A stretch of 64,000 nucleotides of DNA from Nitrospira sp. (GCA_021323395.1 JAJONL010000011.1:24406-88405); one strand, 5' to 3'; counted from the first letter of the stretch, positions 51,586 to 60,919 are shown. Made by a program: numbers and translations. The notes: a model not told the origin generated them from the sequence alone.

Positions 51586-53211
51586 CTACAACCCGTTGGC
51601 TGCGGTCCTGCCGACCCGTCGTTCGCCCACCCCTAGATGGAGAGCAGCCACGTCGAGCTCCTGCTCTAGGCGATGGAGGACCTCGTCACTGATGGTGCCG
51701 TCATTGCGAAGACCGATCAAGGCCATCCGCTCGGCGGTCAACGCCTCATGTTGCAAACGTTGAATGGTTTTCTCTGCCCCATAGGCATTCTGGTGCGCCA
51801 CGAGACCGGCACGAGCGAAATGTTCCAGTCGCCGGCTATAGCGAAGGCGCACTCGCTCCACTTGCTCGGACGGGGCCCAATTCTCTCCCATGACCTGGTC
51901 CAACCGGTTCAGCGCTGCCGTCGCCGCATGTTCTCGCGCCAGCGTTTCTTCCTGTTCCAGCCCCTGCTCTTCTTCCAGCCGAAGCAGCCGGATGATCGGC
52001 GGCAACGAGAGCCCTTGCAGAACCAACGTGACGAAAATGACCGCAAAGCTGATCAGGATAATCTCGGTGCGGAACGGAAAGGGCGCGCCGGTATTCGTGG
52101 TGACGGGAAGAGCCAACGCCGCCGCCAGGGTGACGATCCCGCGCATGCCGGTCCAGGAAATGAGGAACAGACCAGACCAGGGAGGCATCGGATCGCGCGC
52201 GCGCAGAGCCGCGCTTAACCACCGAGGAATGAGCGCGGCCAGCGGCACCCACATGAACCGCACCACAATAGCGGTCAGACTGACCCAGGCTCCGGCAACC
52301 ACGATGGGGCCGAATTGTCCGGCGGGCACCGCATCGCGCAGCGCGCCCAACTGAAGGCCGATCAAAATAAAAATCACGCCGTTCAAGATAAAGATGAGCA
52401 GTTCCCACACGGCGCGTGCCTGCAGCCTGGTCGCCGGGGCCACGGCGCCGCTGAAATAGTGGCGGAGGTAGAGCCCGCCCGCCACACAAGCGAGCACGGC
52501 GGAGGCGTGCACCGTCTCGCCAAAGACCCAGGCGATATAGGGAGCCAGCAAGGTAATGCCGATTTGAGTGAATCCATCTTCCGTTCCGCACAGCGCCCAG
52601 CGAGCGACCCATGCGACTCCAATGCCGATGGCAATGCCTGCCAGCGCTGCGAACAGAAATTCGAGCAAGGTGGCGCCGAGGGCAAACGAGCCGCTCATCA
52701 CGGCCCCCACCGCCGCCCGATACAACACGAGCGCCGTCGCATCGTTGACCAGGCTTTCCCCTTCAAGGATCGTCACGACCCTGCGCGGAATCCCAATCCG
52801 TTTGCCGATGGCCGTCGCCGAGACTGCATCCGGTGGCGAAACGATCGCTCCCAACGCAATGGCCTCGGCCCACCCGATGTCGGGCAAGAGGGCATGCGCC
52901 ACCACCGCCACACCGGCCGACGTCGCCAGCACGAGTCCCACTGCCAGGAGGGAAATAGGGCGCAGGTTCTGACGAAACTCGCGCAGTGACGTGAAGTACG
53001 CCGCCGCCCACAAAATCGGCGGCAAAAAGACCAGGAAGACGAGGTCCGGGTGGAGCGTCACAGTCGGCAGGCCGGGGATCACTCCGAGCACCAGGCCGCC
53101 AAGCACGAGAAAAATCGGATAGGGAATGCGGATCTTCTGCGCGATCGTCGTCAGCGCGAGCACCACGGCCAGCAACAGGATGATCACTTCGAGTTGATGC
53201 AGGCTTTCCAT
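51586..53211 (-). CDS. Na+/H+ antiporter, CPA1/NhaP type
   Basis: This 541-residue protein has about 12 membrane helices. Its SPPDAVSATAIGKRIGIPRR and LEGESLVNDATALVLY motifs carry the conserved acidic residues for ion exchange. A cytoplasmic C-terminal coiled region (about residues 405-541) follows. It exchanges Na+ or K+ for protons and helps control pH and salt stress. It is the only gene of its transcription unit as far as can be seen. Confidence 0.9.
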   Translation of the reverse strand: MESLHQLEVIILLLAVVLALTTIAQKIRIPYPIFLVLGGLVLGVIPGLPTVTLHPDLVFLVFLPPILWAAAYFTSLREFRQNLRPISLLAVGLVLATSAGVAVVAHALLPDIGWAEAIALGAIVSPPDAVSATAIGKRIGIPRRVVTILEGESLVNDATALVLYRAAVGAVMSGSFALGATLLEFLFAALAGIAIGIGVAWVARWALCGTEDGFTQIGITLLAPYIAWVFGETVHASAVLACVAGGLYLRHYFSGAVAPATRLQARAVWELLIFILNGVIFILIGLQLGALRDAVPAGQFGPIVVAGAWVSLTAIVVRFMWVPLAALIPRWLSAALRARDPMPPWSGLFLISWTGMRGIVTLAAALALPVTTNTGAPFPFRTEIILISFAVIFVTLVLQGLSLPPIIRLLRLEEEQGLEQEETLAREHAATAALNRLDQVMGENWAPSEQVERVRLRYSRRLEHFARAGLVAHQNAYGAEKTIQRLQHEALTAERMALIGLRNDGTISDEVLHRLEQELDVAALHLGVGERRVGRTAANGL

Positions 53212-53277
53212 CTATTTTTCTGAACTGATTCTATCGCGACCGAGCGGACCTGTCCTGCACCTTCCAGGAGAAGTCAT

Positions 53278-54075
53278 TTACATCCCTATCATCTCGAGTC
53301 GCTGCAGGTCTTCGGGAGCAATCGTGAATTGATCCGACTGAAGATCTTCCTTCATATGTTGCAGGTTGGTCGTGCCGGTCAGCGGCAGCATGCCGATCTG
53401 CATCGCAAACCGAAAGACCAGTTGCGCCAATCCCATGCCGTACTTGGCGGCCATGGCTCGCACCTCCGGCTCGGCGAACAGCTCGCGATTGGCGGTCAGC
53501 AACGAAAACCCCTGGTAGATGATCCGGTGCGCGCGGCAAATCTCCCGCACCTCTTGATCCCAGCCCAGGGCGGCGTAACAGCGATTCTGCACCACCATAG
53601 GCTTGTGCGCGGCCCGTTCACAGAGCAGCCCGAGCTGTTCGGCGGTCACGTTGCTGACGCCGATCATCTTGGCGCGTCCCGATTCATACAGGTGTTCGAT
53701 CGCGGCCCACACCTCCCAATCCTCCGCTGCCAACCCTCGCCGGTAATGGGGTCCGTGCAAGACATAGGAATCGACATAGTCCGTATGGAGGTGCGCCAGC
53801 GAACTGTCGAAGGATTGTTGCACCTGGGTCGCGAGATCGGCCTGCGGATCGTACGGGGTGCGATGGTCTTGGCCGCTGGCCGACGTGAACTTGGTTTGAA
53901 GAAAGAGGCGGTCCCGTGGCGTGCCCTGCTTCGCCAGCTCCAGCAACGCCTCACCCACCAGCGCCTCTTGATAGTGGATCAACTGGTTCGCCGTATCGAT
54001 GGCCGTGAACCCGGCGGCAACGGCCTCTTGTACCAACCGCGTCGTGGCCTCTTTTTTCCATGCCGTCCCGTACAT
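53278..54075 (-). CDS. Aldo/keto reductase
   Basis: This TIM-barrel NADPH reductase has the Asp in FTAIDTANQLIHYQEALVGE, Lys in LFLQTKFTSAS, His in DSYVLHGPHYRR and a C-terminal LTGTTNLQHMKEDL. The frame stays open for about 20 codons before the ATG and encodes IETGAEISIPSF, which looks like the usual first beta-hairpin of the family, yet no ATG, GTG or TTG precedes it. The real start may be an ATT in that stretch, or the start may have been lost. Substrate unknown. Confidence 0.8.
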   Translation of the reverse strand: MYGTAWKKEATTRLVQEAVAAGFTAIDTANQLIHYQEALVGEALLELAKQGTPRDRLFLQTKFTSASGQDHRTPYDPQADLATQVQQSFDSSLAHLHTDYVDSYVLHGPHYRRGLAAEDWEVWAAIEHLYESGRAKMIGVSNVTAEQLGLLCERAAHKPMVVQNRCYAALGWDQEVREICRAHRIIYQGFSLLTANRELFAEPEVRAMAAKYGMGLAQLVFRFAMQIGMLPLTGTTNLQHMKEDLQSDQFTIAPEDLQRLEMIGM

Positions 54076-54172
54076 GAACGAAGGAATCGAGATCTCCGCG
54101 CCGGTCTCAATGTTCCAAATGGCCCGCGAAGTTGTTAAAGTGCGCCTTCACACCAGGAGGAGCACTGAACAC

Positions 54173-54484
54173 ATGGATCCGGAGCAGGCCAATCAAGTTG
54201 TGGAGATTCGGCTCACCTACCGATACATCAAGGCCCATCCTTGGACGGTGCAGGCCATCAGCGGGTTCCTGTCGGCCTATTTCATGGAGAAACCCGGCTT
54301 TACGGTCCAACGGCATTTTGACGAGCTCGAATCCGGCATGCATGTGTGGATCTGCGAGATTCCGGCCAACATGAAAATGCCCGTCCTCTTACGGCGCCTC
54401 CAGGCGGATATTCCGCCCTGCCGGCATGTCCCGCCTCCAGAGCAGGCGGTCAGACCGCAATATGTCATCGATAGCCCGGAGTGA
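54173..54484 (+). CDS. Conserved-looking small protein of unknown function
   Basis: This 103-residue protein has the start MDPEQANQVVEIRLTYRYIK and is well folded by appearance (AHPWTVQAISGFLSAYFMEK, then MHVWICEIPANMKMPVLLRR). An AGGAGG site lies 12 bases before the ATG. Its 3' end overlaps the GTG of the SDR gene by four bases (GTGA), so the two are coupled. It is divergent from the aldo/keto reductase. No family was recognised. Confidence 0.6.
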   Translation: MDPEQANQVVEIRLTYRYIKAHPWTVQAISGFLSAYFMEKPGFTVQRHFDELESGMHVWICEIPANMKMPVLLRRLQADIPPCRHVPPPEQAVRPQYVIDSPE

Positions 54485-55104
54485 ACGGCACCGTGATTGT
54501 GATCGGAGGGACAGGCACCATCGGCAGCGCCGTCGTCAAGGCATTATCTCCCACCCACGAAGTCGTGACGGTCGGACATCAGAAGGGCGCGTACCAGGTG
54601 GATCTGGCGTCGCCGGACTCCATCACGCGATTATTCAAAGCGATCGGCACCTGCGATGCGGTCGTGAGCACGGCGGGCATCGCCAAATTCGCCGGCCTGG
54701 ACGAACTGAGTTATGAGGATTATTTCGTCGGGCTCAACAACAAATTGATGGGCCAGGTGAACCTCGTGCGGATCGGCACCGCGTTCGTGACCAACCAGGG
54801 ATCATTCACGCTAACCAGCGGCGTCTTGAGCCAGGAGCCGATGAAAGGCAGCGCCTCCATCAGCATGGTGAATGCCGGGCTGGAAGGCTTCGTTCGCGCC
54901 GCCGCGATAGATCTCCCGCGAGGATTACGCGTCAACGTGGTCAGCCCGCCCTGGGTCACGGAAACGCTGATCGCCCGACGCATGGACCCCTCGATCGGAC
55001 TTCCGGCCGAGAGGGTCGCGCGAGCCTATGTCGCCGGCGTGGAAGGAAGGATGACGGGGCAGGTGATCGATCCGAGAAAACCTCCCGCCCCTAGCAGGAC
55101 CTGA
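54481..55104 (+). CDS. Atypical short-chain dehydrogenase
   Basis: This 207-residue protein has the nucleotide-binding GGTGTIGSAVVKAL at residues 9-22, AVVSTAGIAKFAGLDELSYE and FTLTSGVLSQEP. The catalytic YxxxK is absent: the segment reads ASISMVNAGLEGFVRAAA. This is normal for one branch of small bacterial SDR proteins. It probably binds NAD(P), but its catalytic status is uncertain. The GTG start overlaps the previous stop. The gene converges on the AlkD-like gene. Confidence 0.8.
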   Translation: MNGTVIVIGGTGTIGSAVVKALSPTHEVVTVGHQKGAYQVDLASPDSITRLFKAIGTCDAVVSTAGIAKFAGLDELSYEDYFVGLNNKLMGQVNLVRIGTAFVTNQGSFTLTSGVLSQEPMKGSASISMVNAGLEGFVRAAAIDLPRGLRVNVVSPPWVTETLIARRMDPSIGLPAERVARAYVAGVEGRMTGQVIDPRKPPAPSRT

Positions 55105-55217
55105 AAAGCCCCGCCTGCGGCATTCTCGCCTCATTCAGACAACCCCCATGTATACGATGTATACGATCTCAACAACGTCCGTGCTCCGCACCCAGTCACG
55201 ACGCCTGCAGAACGTCG

Positions 55218-56330
55218 TCATGAAACCACCTCAAAGGTTCCCAGCGGATAGGCTCGGCCGTTCACCATGAGTTCGACGTGATGCGTCCCCGGATAGTGCC
55301 TGCGGGTGGTCAATTGCATCAGCGAGAGTTTCTTGTTGAACTGGACCGCTTCTCGGGGAGCCAGCTCGATCGTCTTGAGCTTGAACACCTTCGGCCGATG
55401 CGTGCCGTTGGCTTTGATGTAGCGCACGCGCAAGTCCACCAAGAGCCGTTGTGCCCTCGCTGCGCGATTGGCAAGCTCGCAGGCAAGCGTGACGGACGAT
55501 CCGATCGAAACAGGGGACGGAGTGATGCGCACCTTCCGCACGTTCACATGCGCCGACCCTCCGAAGCCCAACAGATCCAGCGCTTCCGGTTCGCCGCGTT
55601 TCACCCCCGATCGCAACGCATGGCGAATGATCCACCGCCGCTCCTCCGTCGCCTCTACCATCCACCGTTTGGCCGTCGCGACGAGCACAGCGGGGTGATC
55701 CTTCCCGATGTCATTGAGGTTGTTCGCCACGCTCCGCCGTACGTACAGGTCGGAATCGTCCTTGAGCAGCTCCAGCAAGGCAAGGACCGGACGCGGATCA
55801 GCCTGAAACGCGCGCAACCGTGGCGCCCATGGCAACCGGGGACGTGTGCCTTCTGAAACCAAACGGCGCACATCGGGGCTTGGGTCGCTAGCCCAGTCCG
55901 TGAGACGGGCAAGCGTCGCCGCTTGATGCCGCTCCAGATACCGACGAATGCTGAACTCCGCCGTGAACAACTTCGTCAGCGCGTACTGAGCGCGCATCGA
56001 GACTTCGAAATGGTCCAACCCATAGTCGGCCACGAAGAACACGTGCGGGAGAAAGAGAAAGGAGGCCATGCTCTGGCCTGCGGTTTTCCGAGGCCTGTGA
56101 TCGAGCGACGCGATGAGAATCTCCGCCGCCCTGGCATAATCATCCGGAAGGTACTGCCTGAGCGCTCGGGCGATTTTTCGCCCGCGCGGCATCAATTCGA
56201 GCGCGTCATAATCCTTCAACGCACACCTGACGAACGCCTGTTCGTCGAATGCAGGAAAGACGGCGGCAATCATCCGCCCGATCGTGCGGGGAATCACGGC
56301 GCCGAATTGGTTTTTGAGCGGTTCAGCCAT
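55218..56330 (-). CDS. DNA alkylation repair protein (AlkD-like HEAT repeats)
   Basis: This 370-residue protein has AlkD-like HEAT repeats: FSIRRYLERHQAATLARLTD, SPDVRRLVSEGTRPRLPWAP and SDLYVRRSVANNLNDIGKDH. The signature MAEPLKNQFG opens the protein and a C-terminal beta domain follows (about residues 270-370). AlkD-type glycosylases remove bulky or cationic alkyl bases without base flipping. The start at 56330 was chosen by homology; upstream codons in the frame show no similarity. Confidence 0.85.
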   Translation of the reverse strand: MAEPLKNQFGAVIPRTIGRMIAAVFPAFDEQAFVRCALKDYDALELMPRGRKIARALRQYLPDDYARAAEILIASLDHRPRKTAGQSMASFLFLPHVFFVADYGLDHFEVSMRAQYALTKLFTAEFSIRRYLERHQAATLARLTDWASDPSPDVRRLVSEGTRPRLPWAPRLRAFQADPRPVLALLELLKDDSDLYVRRSVANNLNDIGKDHPAVLVATAKRWMVEATEERRWIIRHALRSGVKRGEPEALDLLGFGGSAHVNVRKVRITPSPVSIGSSVTLACELANRAARAQRLLVDLRVRYIKANGTHRPKVFKLKTIELAPREAVQFNKKLSLMQLTTRRHYPGTHHVELMVNGRAYPLGTFEVVS

Positions 56331-56383
56331 GCAACGCCACTCGTCGAGGATGGCCACCAACGGACCCGGCGAGCCGACGGCTC

Positions 56384-56788
56384 TTACCCACCGGCCAATA
56401 CCGGACGGAAGCCCGCCTCGGCCAGAATGCGGGCGACGTCGGCGCGTTTGTCGCCTTGAATCTCGATCCGCCCCTCTTTCACCGTGCCGCCGACCCCGCA
56501 AGCCCTCTGCATCGCCTTGGCCAGTTCCGCTTTCTCGGCTTGGCCGATGCCGACAAATCCGGTGACGACTGTCACCGTCTTGCCGCCACGATGCGCCGTC
56601 TGCCGGATGATATCGAGCCGCCCGCGATTCTTCTGCGTTCGTTCCGACACTGCTCCAACAGGCGAGCCCGCAGCGGCGGCCGGCTCTGTCTGAGCAGGAG
56701 GTGGGGTTTCCACCTGTTTTAACGCCGCGAAGGGACTCTTCCAGGGGATCGGTTCCCCATCAGCGGGAATGCGTTTGCGTTCCTTCAT
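56384..56788 (-). CDS. SUI1/YciH-family translation factor-like protein
   Basis: This 134-residue protein has a disordered Pro/Ala-rich N-terminus and a C-terminal SUI1 domain with IIRQTAHRGGKTVTVVTGFV, CGVGGTVKEGRIEIQGDKRA and DVARILAEAGF. Bacterial YciH proteins resemble eIF1 and may tune start selection. The ATG at 56788 was chosen; the frame extends to 56854 without support. It lies between the AlkD-like gene and the MscS-type gene, all on the minus strand. Confidence 0.88.
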   Translation of the reverse strand: MKERKRIPADGEPIPWKSPFAALKQVETPPPAQTEPAAAAGSPVGAVSERTQKNRGRLDIIRQTAHRGGKTVTVVTGFVGIGQAEKAELAKAMQRACGVGGTVKEGRIEIQGDKRADVARILAEAGFRPVLAGG

Positions 56789-56825
56789 GCCGTCACACGC
56801 TCCCAGGCCTCGCGGCTGCGCCCTC

Positions 56826-59141
56826 TTATTTCCGGACAATCTTCTCTTCGGCAAACGTGTTTTCGATCATAAACCGGAGGTCGCTGGCGACGGCGGCCGG
56901 ATCGATACCCGGACCGATCTCGATCCAGTAGTGGAGGATGAACACCAACGCATGCTCGCTGAAGTCTTCAAAGAGGACATAGGGCTCGGGGTCCTTGAGA
57001 ATTTGCCCATGCTGGCCCGCCAGGTCGCAGAGCTTCTCCTTCACACGCCGCGCATCGGATCCGGTGGCTACGGCGATCCGCAGCGAGTATCGTTTTCGAT
57101 AGCTGGAATAGGTCCAGTTGGTCAGATTTCGCTCAAGCAGATTGCTGTTCGGAATCAGCGTCTCCACGCCATTGACGTCCCGGATCGTGGAAGAACGCAG
57201 TCCGATGGTCGTCACCATTCCTCTGATATTATCGACTTCGATGACGTCCCCGACCCGCAGCGGACGCTCCATGAGGAGCAGCAGGCCGCTGATGACATTT
57301 TTCAACAGATTCTGAGTACCGAATCCGACCCCGATCGCCAATGCGCCTCCGAGAAAGGCAAAGGCCGTGATCGGAATCTTGACGGACATCAGCGTAATAA
57401 TCACGAGGAGCAGGAAAAAACAGGCCAGGGCCCATTGGCGAATGATGTTGGCGACGTTCGGATCGATTTGGAGCCGGGCAATGGCCTGTCGCTCGGCGAA
57501 TCGTGCCATGATTCCCGCAAACCAATAACCGGCCACCAGAATTGCAATGGCCGTCACCACCTTGCCCACCGTGACGCTCCGGCGGCCGGTGATGCTCTTG
57601 CCCTCCACCTCGATCGTATCTTCCGCGGTGAACAATTCGACATGCCAGGCATTTCCTAACAGGACTCCAGCGGCTCCGCCCCACTCCTTCATACGCGCGA
57701 CTATCGACCGGTCCTGCTCCCGCTGGGCAAATTCCGCCTGCCTGTTTTCCATCAACCCCAACAAAGAATCGGTCCGCTGGAGCATGCGCCGATAGAGATC
57801 CTCCCGGTGTCGATAGACACGCAGCATATCGTGCAGGTATTGGGTGGTGGCCGGCGAGGAGGTTTCTTCGAGCCGTTTTTCCACGTCGCTGATTTGATTT
57901 CCCGCCGTGCTGAGCTGCTGCAACCCATACTCTTTCCGGCCGTGAATCTGCTTGGCGGCCGAGGCGAGTTTCGAGGAAGCTTCTCGCTCTTCCGCAAGCG
58001 TGACGTGACCCTGCGCCGTAGCGAACCGGAGTTCCCAGATGTGCCGTTCCTGATCAAGGCCGTTCAGCATCTGCCGGAGCAAATCCACCTGCAGATTCGC
58101 GTTGTCGAATTGCAGACGCTTCACTTCGACCGACTCAGTAAGGCGCCTCATCCGTTCCGATGTCGGTCGGGAGTCTGCGCGTTTGCCGGCGGAATCCCCA
58201 CCATTGGCGGCGACCAGTTTGGCCTCGCCGGCAGCGACCGCCTGCCGCTGGGTGGCTTGCTCGGCCACCGCACGTTCCAACTCTTCCGTCAGCGCCTCGT
58301 GGTCCGCGTCGATGCGCTTTCTGATCTTGTCGTAATCCTGCTGTGAAAATGCAGCCTGCTGCTCGGCCATGTTGAGTTGGCGGGTGAGCAAGGCCATGCG
58401 GTGACGCGCTTCGGTCACCTCTTCCTGGATCGGCTTCTTGTCCGCTTCCAACATGCCGGCTCGCGCGGCTTCCACTCGTTCGCGCAATTGGGCGAGGTCA
58501 CGATCCCACGTCAGCGCCTCCAGCTTGGCGGGATCTTGCATGCCTTCCAGACGCTCGGACAGCCGACGAACCCGTTCCTGTGAAGCCTTAAGATTGCGCT
58601 GCGTGCTTTCGGCCAGACTTTCGGTCATGCTGAGCCTGGTTTGAACACCCTCCGCCGTGAGCGCCATGGATCGTGCCGCATCACGCAGCTCATCGACCTT
58701 CAGCACCGAGTAGGGCGGCTCCGCGGGGAATCCGTCCCATTCCTTCTCCTCACGTTCGGCGTCCTGCGCGCGCTGCCGCATTTGTCCCAGATTCCGTAAT
58801 GCATCGAGATGTTGCTCATAGATCTGCACCAATTGCTGCAGCAGCGAGCGGCGCTCCATCACTTGAGCATCGGTCGCGCCGGCGGGCGCCCCTTTCCGCA
58901 GGGCCTGTGGTGATTTAATCTCGTTGAGTTCATTTTCCGCCGCAGCGCGTTTGCTTTGGATCTCGGCCACGACAGCCTCCGGGGCCGGTCCATCGGCCGG
59001 CTGCTGGTCCAGCTTGCCCCCGGCCAACTCCAACGCGGACCGAACCGCCTTGTCCGTGGGTGAGGTGGCCTGCGCCAGGGCAGCAGGCATGGGGGCCAGG
59101 CTCATGAGGAGCCAGAGGGCAATGATGGGGGTCGTCTGCAC
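56826..59141 (-). CDS. MscS-family mechanosensitive channel with large periplasmic domain (MscK-like)
   Basis: This protein of about 771 residues has a signal peptide, a long coiled-coil periplasmic domain (residues 40-490) and a cluster of helices. The MscS pore and beta domain (GGALAIGVGFGTQNLLKNVI, LLMERPLRVGDVIEVDNIRG, VETLIPNSNLLERNLTNWTY) complete it. It opens under membrane tension to release solutes in osmotic downshock. A GTG start at 59141 has an excellent GGAGGGAG site and gives a clean signal peptide (IIALWLLMSLAPMPAALAQA); an ATG at 59180 is the alternative. The layout recalls E. coli MscK. Confidence 0.85.
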   Translation of the reverse strand: MQTTPIIALWLLMSLAPMPAALAQATSPTDKAVRSALELAGGKLDQQPADGPAPEAVVAEIQSKRAAAENELNEIKSPQALRKGAPAGATDAQVMERRSLLQQLVQIYEQHLDALRNLGQMRQRAQDAEREEKEWDGFPAEPPYSVLKVDELRDAARSMALTAEGVQTRLSMTESLAESTQRNLKASQERVRRLSERLEGMQDPAKLEALTWDRDLAQLRERVEAARAGMLEADKKPIQEEVTEARHRMALLTRQLNMAEQQAAFSQQDYDKIRKRIDADHEALTEELERAVAEQATQRQAVAAGEAKLVAANGGDSAGKRADSRPTSERMRRLTESVEVKRLQFDNANLQVDLLRQMLNGLDQERHIWELRFATAQGHVTLAEEREASSKLASAAKQIHGRKEYGLQQLSTAGNQISDVEKRLEETSSPATTQYLHDMLRVYRHREDLYRRMLQRTDSLLGLMENRQAEFAQREQDRSIVARMKEWGGAAGVLLGNAWHVELFTAEDTIEVEGKSITGRRSVTVGKVVTAIAILVAGYWFAGIMARFAERQAIARLQIDPNVANIIRQWALACFFLLLVIITLMSVKIPITAFAFLGGALAIGVGFGTQNLLKNVISGLLLLMERPLRVGDVIEVDNIRGMVTTIGLRSSTIRDVNGVETLIPNSNLLERNLTNWTYSSYRKRYSLRIAVATGSDARRVKEKLCDLAGQHGQILKDPEPYVLFEDFSEHALVFILHYWIEIGPGIDPAAVASDLRFMIENTFAEEKIVRK

Positions 59142-59237
59142 GAGCGTCTCCCTCCGCTGACGTGAAATATTCAGTGTCATATGTACAGGGCTGACGGTGA
59201 TTGTACAAGCCAGGCGAGTGTGAGCCAAGAGACGTAG

Positions 59238-59318
59238 CAGGATGCGGACTCTTCTGACGCCGACACCGCTGAGCCGATTCTGCCCTGTTGCGCAACAATC
59301 GAATTTTTCCGCAGCCTG
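59238..59318 (-). repeat. Family B intergenic repeat, copy 3
   Basis: On the minus strand it begins CAGGCTGCGGAAAAATTCGA then TTGTTGCGCAACAG, and ends GTGTCGGCGTCAGAAGAGTC plus CGCATCCTG. The ends match 45421-45502. This copy stands alone, upstream of the MscS-type gene, with no family A partner. Confidence 0.65.
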
Positions 59319-59465
59319 ATAGAAGCCTGTTGTCAGACGACCGACATCCGGAGCAGCGGTCACGGTCCGAAAGATTGCTTGAGGGAGAGTGATGCAGGGC
59401 AGCGGATCTCGCGCGCCCTAGGACATGGCGAACCGACAGGCTGCGTCGGCAGCCGCATAGCGTCC

Positions 59466-59684
59466 CTATTCGAGTTCAGCGATGTACATGCCTTCCACCC
59501 GCTCACGCGCCCAAGGCGTCTTGCGGAGAAAGGTCAGGCTCGATTTCACGCTGGGATTGTTGAGGAAGCAGCGCACCGGCAAGCGACGGCCCAGCTCAGC
59601 CCACCCATGCCGCTCGACCAATTTGGTCACGATAGTCTCCAGCGTGACGCCGTGCAAGGGATCGCGGGGATGGGAGGAAGTCAT
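59466..59684 (-). CDS. VF530-family DNA-binding protein (DUF2132)
   Basis: This 72-residue protein covers the whole VF530 domain: DPLHGVTLETIVTKLVERHG, WAELGRRLPVRCFLNNPSVK and SSLTFLRKTPWARERVEGMY. The family is small, often standalone, and has a helical fold thought to bind DNA. The ATG at 59684 gives the family length. No operon partner is seen. Confidence 0.9.
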   Translation of the reverse strand: MTSSHPRDPLHGVTLETIVTKLVERHGWAELGRRLPVRCFLNNPSVKSSLTFLRKTPWARERVEGMYIAELE

Positions 59685-59738
59685 GAGCGTATGGCGTATA
59701 GCATGTGGCAAGAAATATGAGCGAACGATCTGCACCTA

Positions 59739-60055
59739 ATCTTGGAAGAAGTGACGGTGAAGAGTGGAAAAACTTGACACATTTCGAACGACTGACGAGA
59801 TACAAACGATGAGCAGAGAATAGCAACTCGGCAGCATGGAATTCTACTGGAAGTCTTGGCAGAAGTCTCTCCATACGGAGCGACATGGTTCCAGGCTGCG
59901 TTGGTCTACCGATGCGACACTGATGACATAATTGGCAGGCACAAGCGAGGCGACTCACTCCATCAGGTCTATAATAATATGACTGAGCGATCCTGGCTTC
60001 AGCCTACAGGACTGGGAAGCTTGCCGCGACTGACGGTTTGAGATAGAGTGACCCT
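59739..60055. other. Non-coding stretch before the toxin-antitoxin cluster
   Basis: No gene is supported in these 317 bases. The A+T content is higher than in the flanks. TTGACA at 59774 and TATAAT at 59970 are promoter-like hexamers but are not paired with each other at a normal distance. GACGAGATAC (59794-59803) is a fragment of the family E repeat. Confidence 0.45.
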
Positions 60056-60343
60056 ATGCGAACGTCCAATGCTGCTGCACGCAGAACCATACCCGTCGGC
60101 GAAATCAGGCGCCGAGGTTTTTCGGCAGTAGATAAGGCCCTGAAGCGTGGACCAGTCCATGTCCTCAAAGACAACGAACCAGCTTATGTGATTATGGCTG
60201 AAGACCAGTTCCGGGAGTTATCCGCGCAATATCGAAAAACATACCTCTCTCGCATCCGCCGCTCGTTGAAAGATCTGAAGGACAAACGAGTACGCCGTGT
60301 CACTGCACGGACATTGATTGCTGAACTGGGTCTCGATGCCTGA
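60056..60343 (+). CDS. Phd/YefM-like antitoxin
   Basis: This 95-residue protein has IPVGEIRRRGFSAVDKALKR then GPVHVLKDNEPAYVIMAEDQ, which resembles the DNA-binding N-terminal domain of Phd/YefM antitoxins, followed by a basic helical tail likely to wrap the toxin. It should repress its own operon and neutralise the toxin encoded next; the stop overlaps the toxin start (TGATG). The arrangement, antitoxin first and overlapping, is typical of type II systems. Confidence 0.75.
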   Translation: MRTSNAAARRTIPVGEIRRRGFSAVDKALKRGPVHVLKDNEPAYVIMAEDQFRELSAQYRKTYLSRIRRSLKDLKDKRVRRVTARTLIAELGLDA

Positions 60344-60582
60344 TGTATGTGCTGATGGCGACCGCCCACTTTGATCGGCGGGTGGGCACGTTCACGCGAG
60401 CCCACCCTGAACTCAAAAAGCCACTGGCCAAAGTTCTTCACAGTCTGGAGTTGGATCCCTTCCGTCCGCATCTCCGCCTCCACCCTCTCAAAGGAGAATT
60501 GGAAGGATTACATGCCGTGAGTGTCACGCACCTCGGCGGACGCCGCCTCATGAAAGGTTACCTTGCTCATGAGATGGCTTGA
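60343..60582 (+). CDS. RelE-like toxin, C-terminally altered
   Basis: This 79-residue frame begins like a RelE/ParE-fold toxin: ATAHFDRRVGTFTRAHPELK, LHSLELDPFRPHLRLHPLKG, LEGLHAVSVTH. Family members then have a YRIxxxx strand and a final VLLDVGSHDEVY-type strand; here the frame continues LGGRRLMKGYLAHEMA and stops. The last strand with catalytic residues is therefore missing. The end overlaps, on the opposite strand, the tail of an addiction-module gene, so a deletion that joined two modules is a simple explanation. It is probably inactive. Confidence 0.6.
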   Translation: MYVLMATAHFDRRVGTFTRAHPELKKPLAKVLHSLELDPFRPHLRLHPLKGELEGLHAVSVTHLGGRRLMKGYLAHEMA

Positions 60583-60795
60583 CGCGCCAGACGGAGCACC
60601 TCCTCGGCAGGTATCTCTTTGGCCCTGCCCTCGCGCAAGTCTTTGAGCCTTCGTTCAGCTTCAGCAACCCACAAACGCAGGTTTTCTTCATTCGAAGGAG
60701 CGTCCAAACTCAAGATGAGCTTTTCGCAAGACGCGCCTGGCATCCAGGTCGAGTTTCATGATCTCTGCTTCTAGTTGCTCATCGTTCATGGCCAT
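60567..60795 (-). pseudogene. Frameshifted addiction-module antitoxin (TIGR02574-like)
   Basis: From the ATG at 60795, with an AGGAG site, the frame gives MAMNDEQLEAEIMKLDLDAR and soon stops at 60688. A second frame, one base out, continues EKLILSLDAPSNEENLRLWV then AEAERRLKDLREGKEIPAEE and VLRLARQAIS with a stop at 60567. Together they match the whole length of putative addiction-module components of the TIGR02574 type. A one-base insertion near 60716-60735 breaks the gene. Its RelE-type partner would be expected downstream on the same strand, but that DNA now holds the convergent toxin gene. Confidence 0.7.
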
Positions 60796-60919
60796 CTCAC
60801 AGACTCCTTGTGGTTCGGGTGGTTCATACCGCCCCCTCTATCTGTCGGTATCTAGCGCAGCATCAGGACACACTCTGCTCACCAGCGTAATCTACAAACC
60901 TGTTGAGACTTTTACAGAC

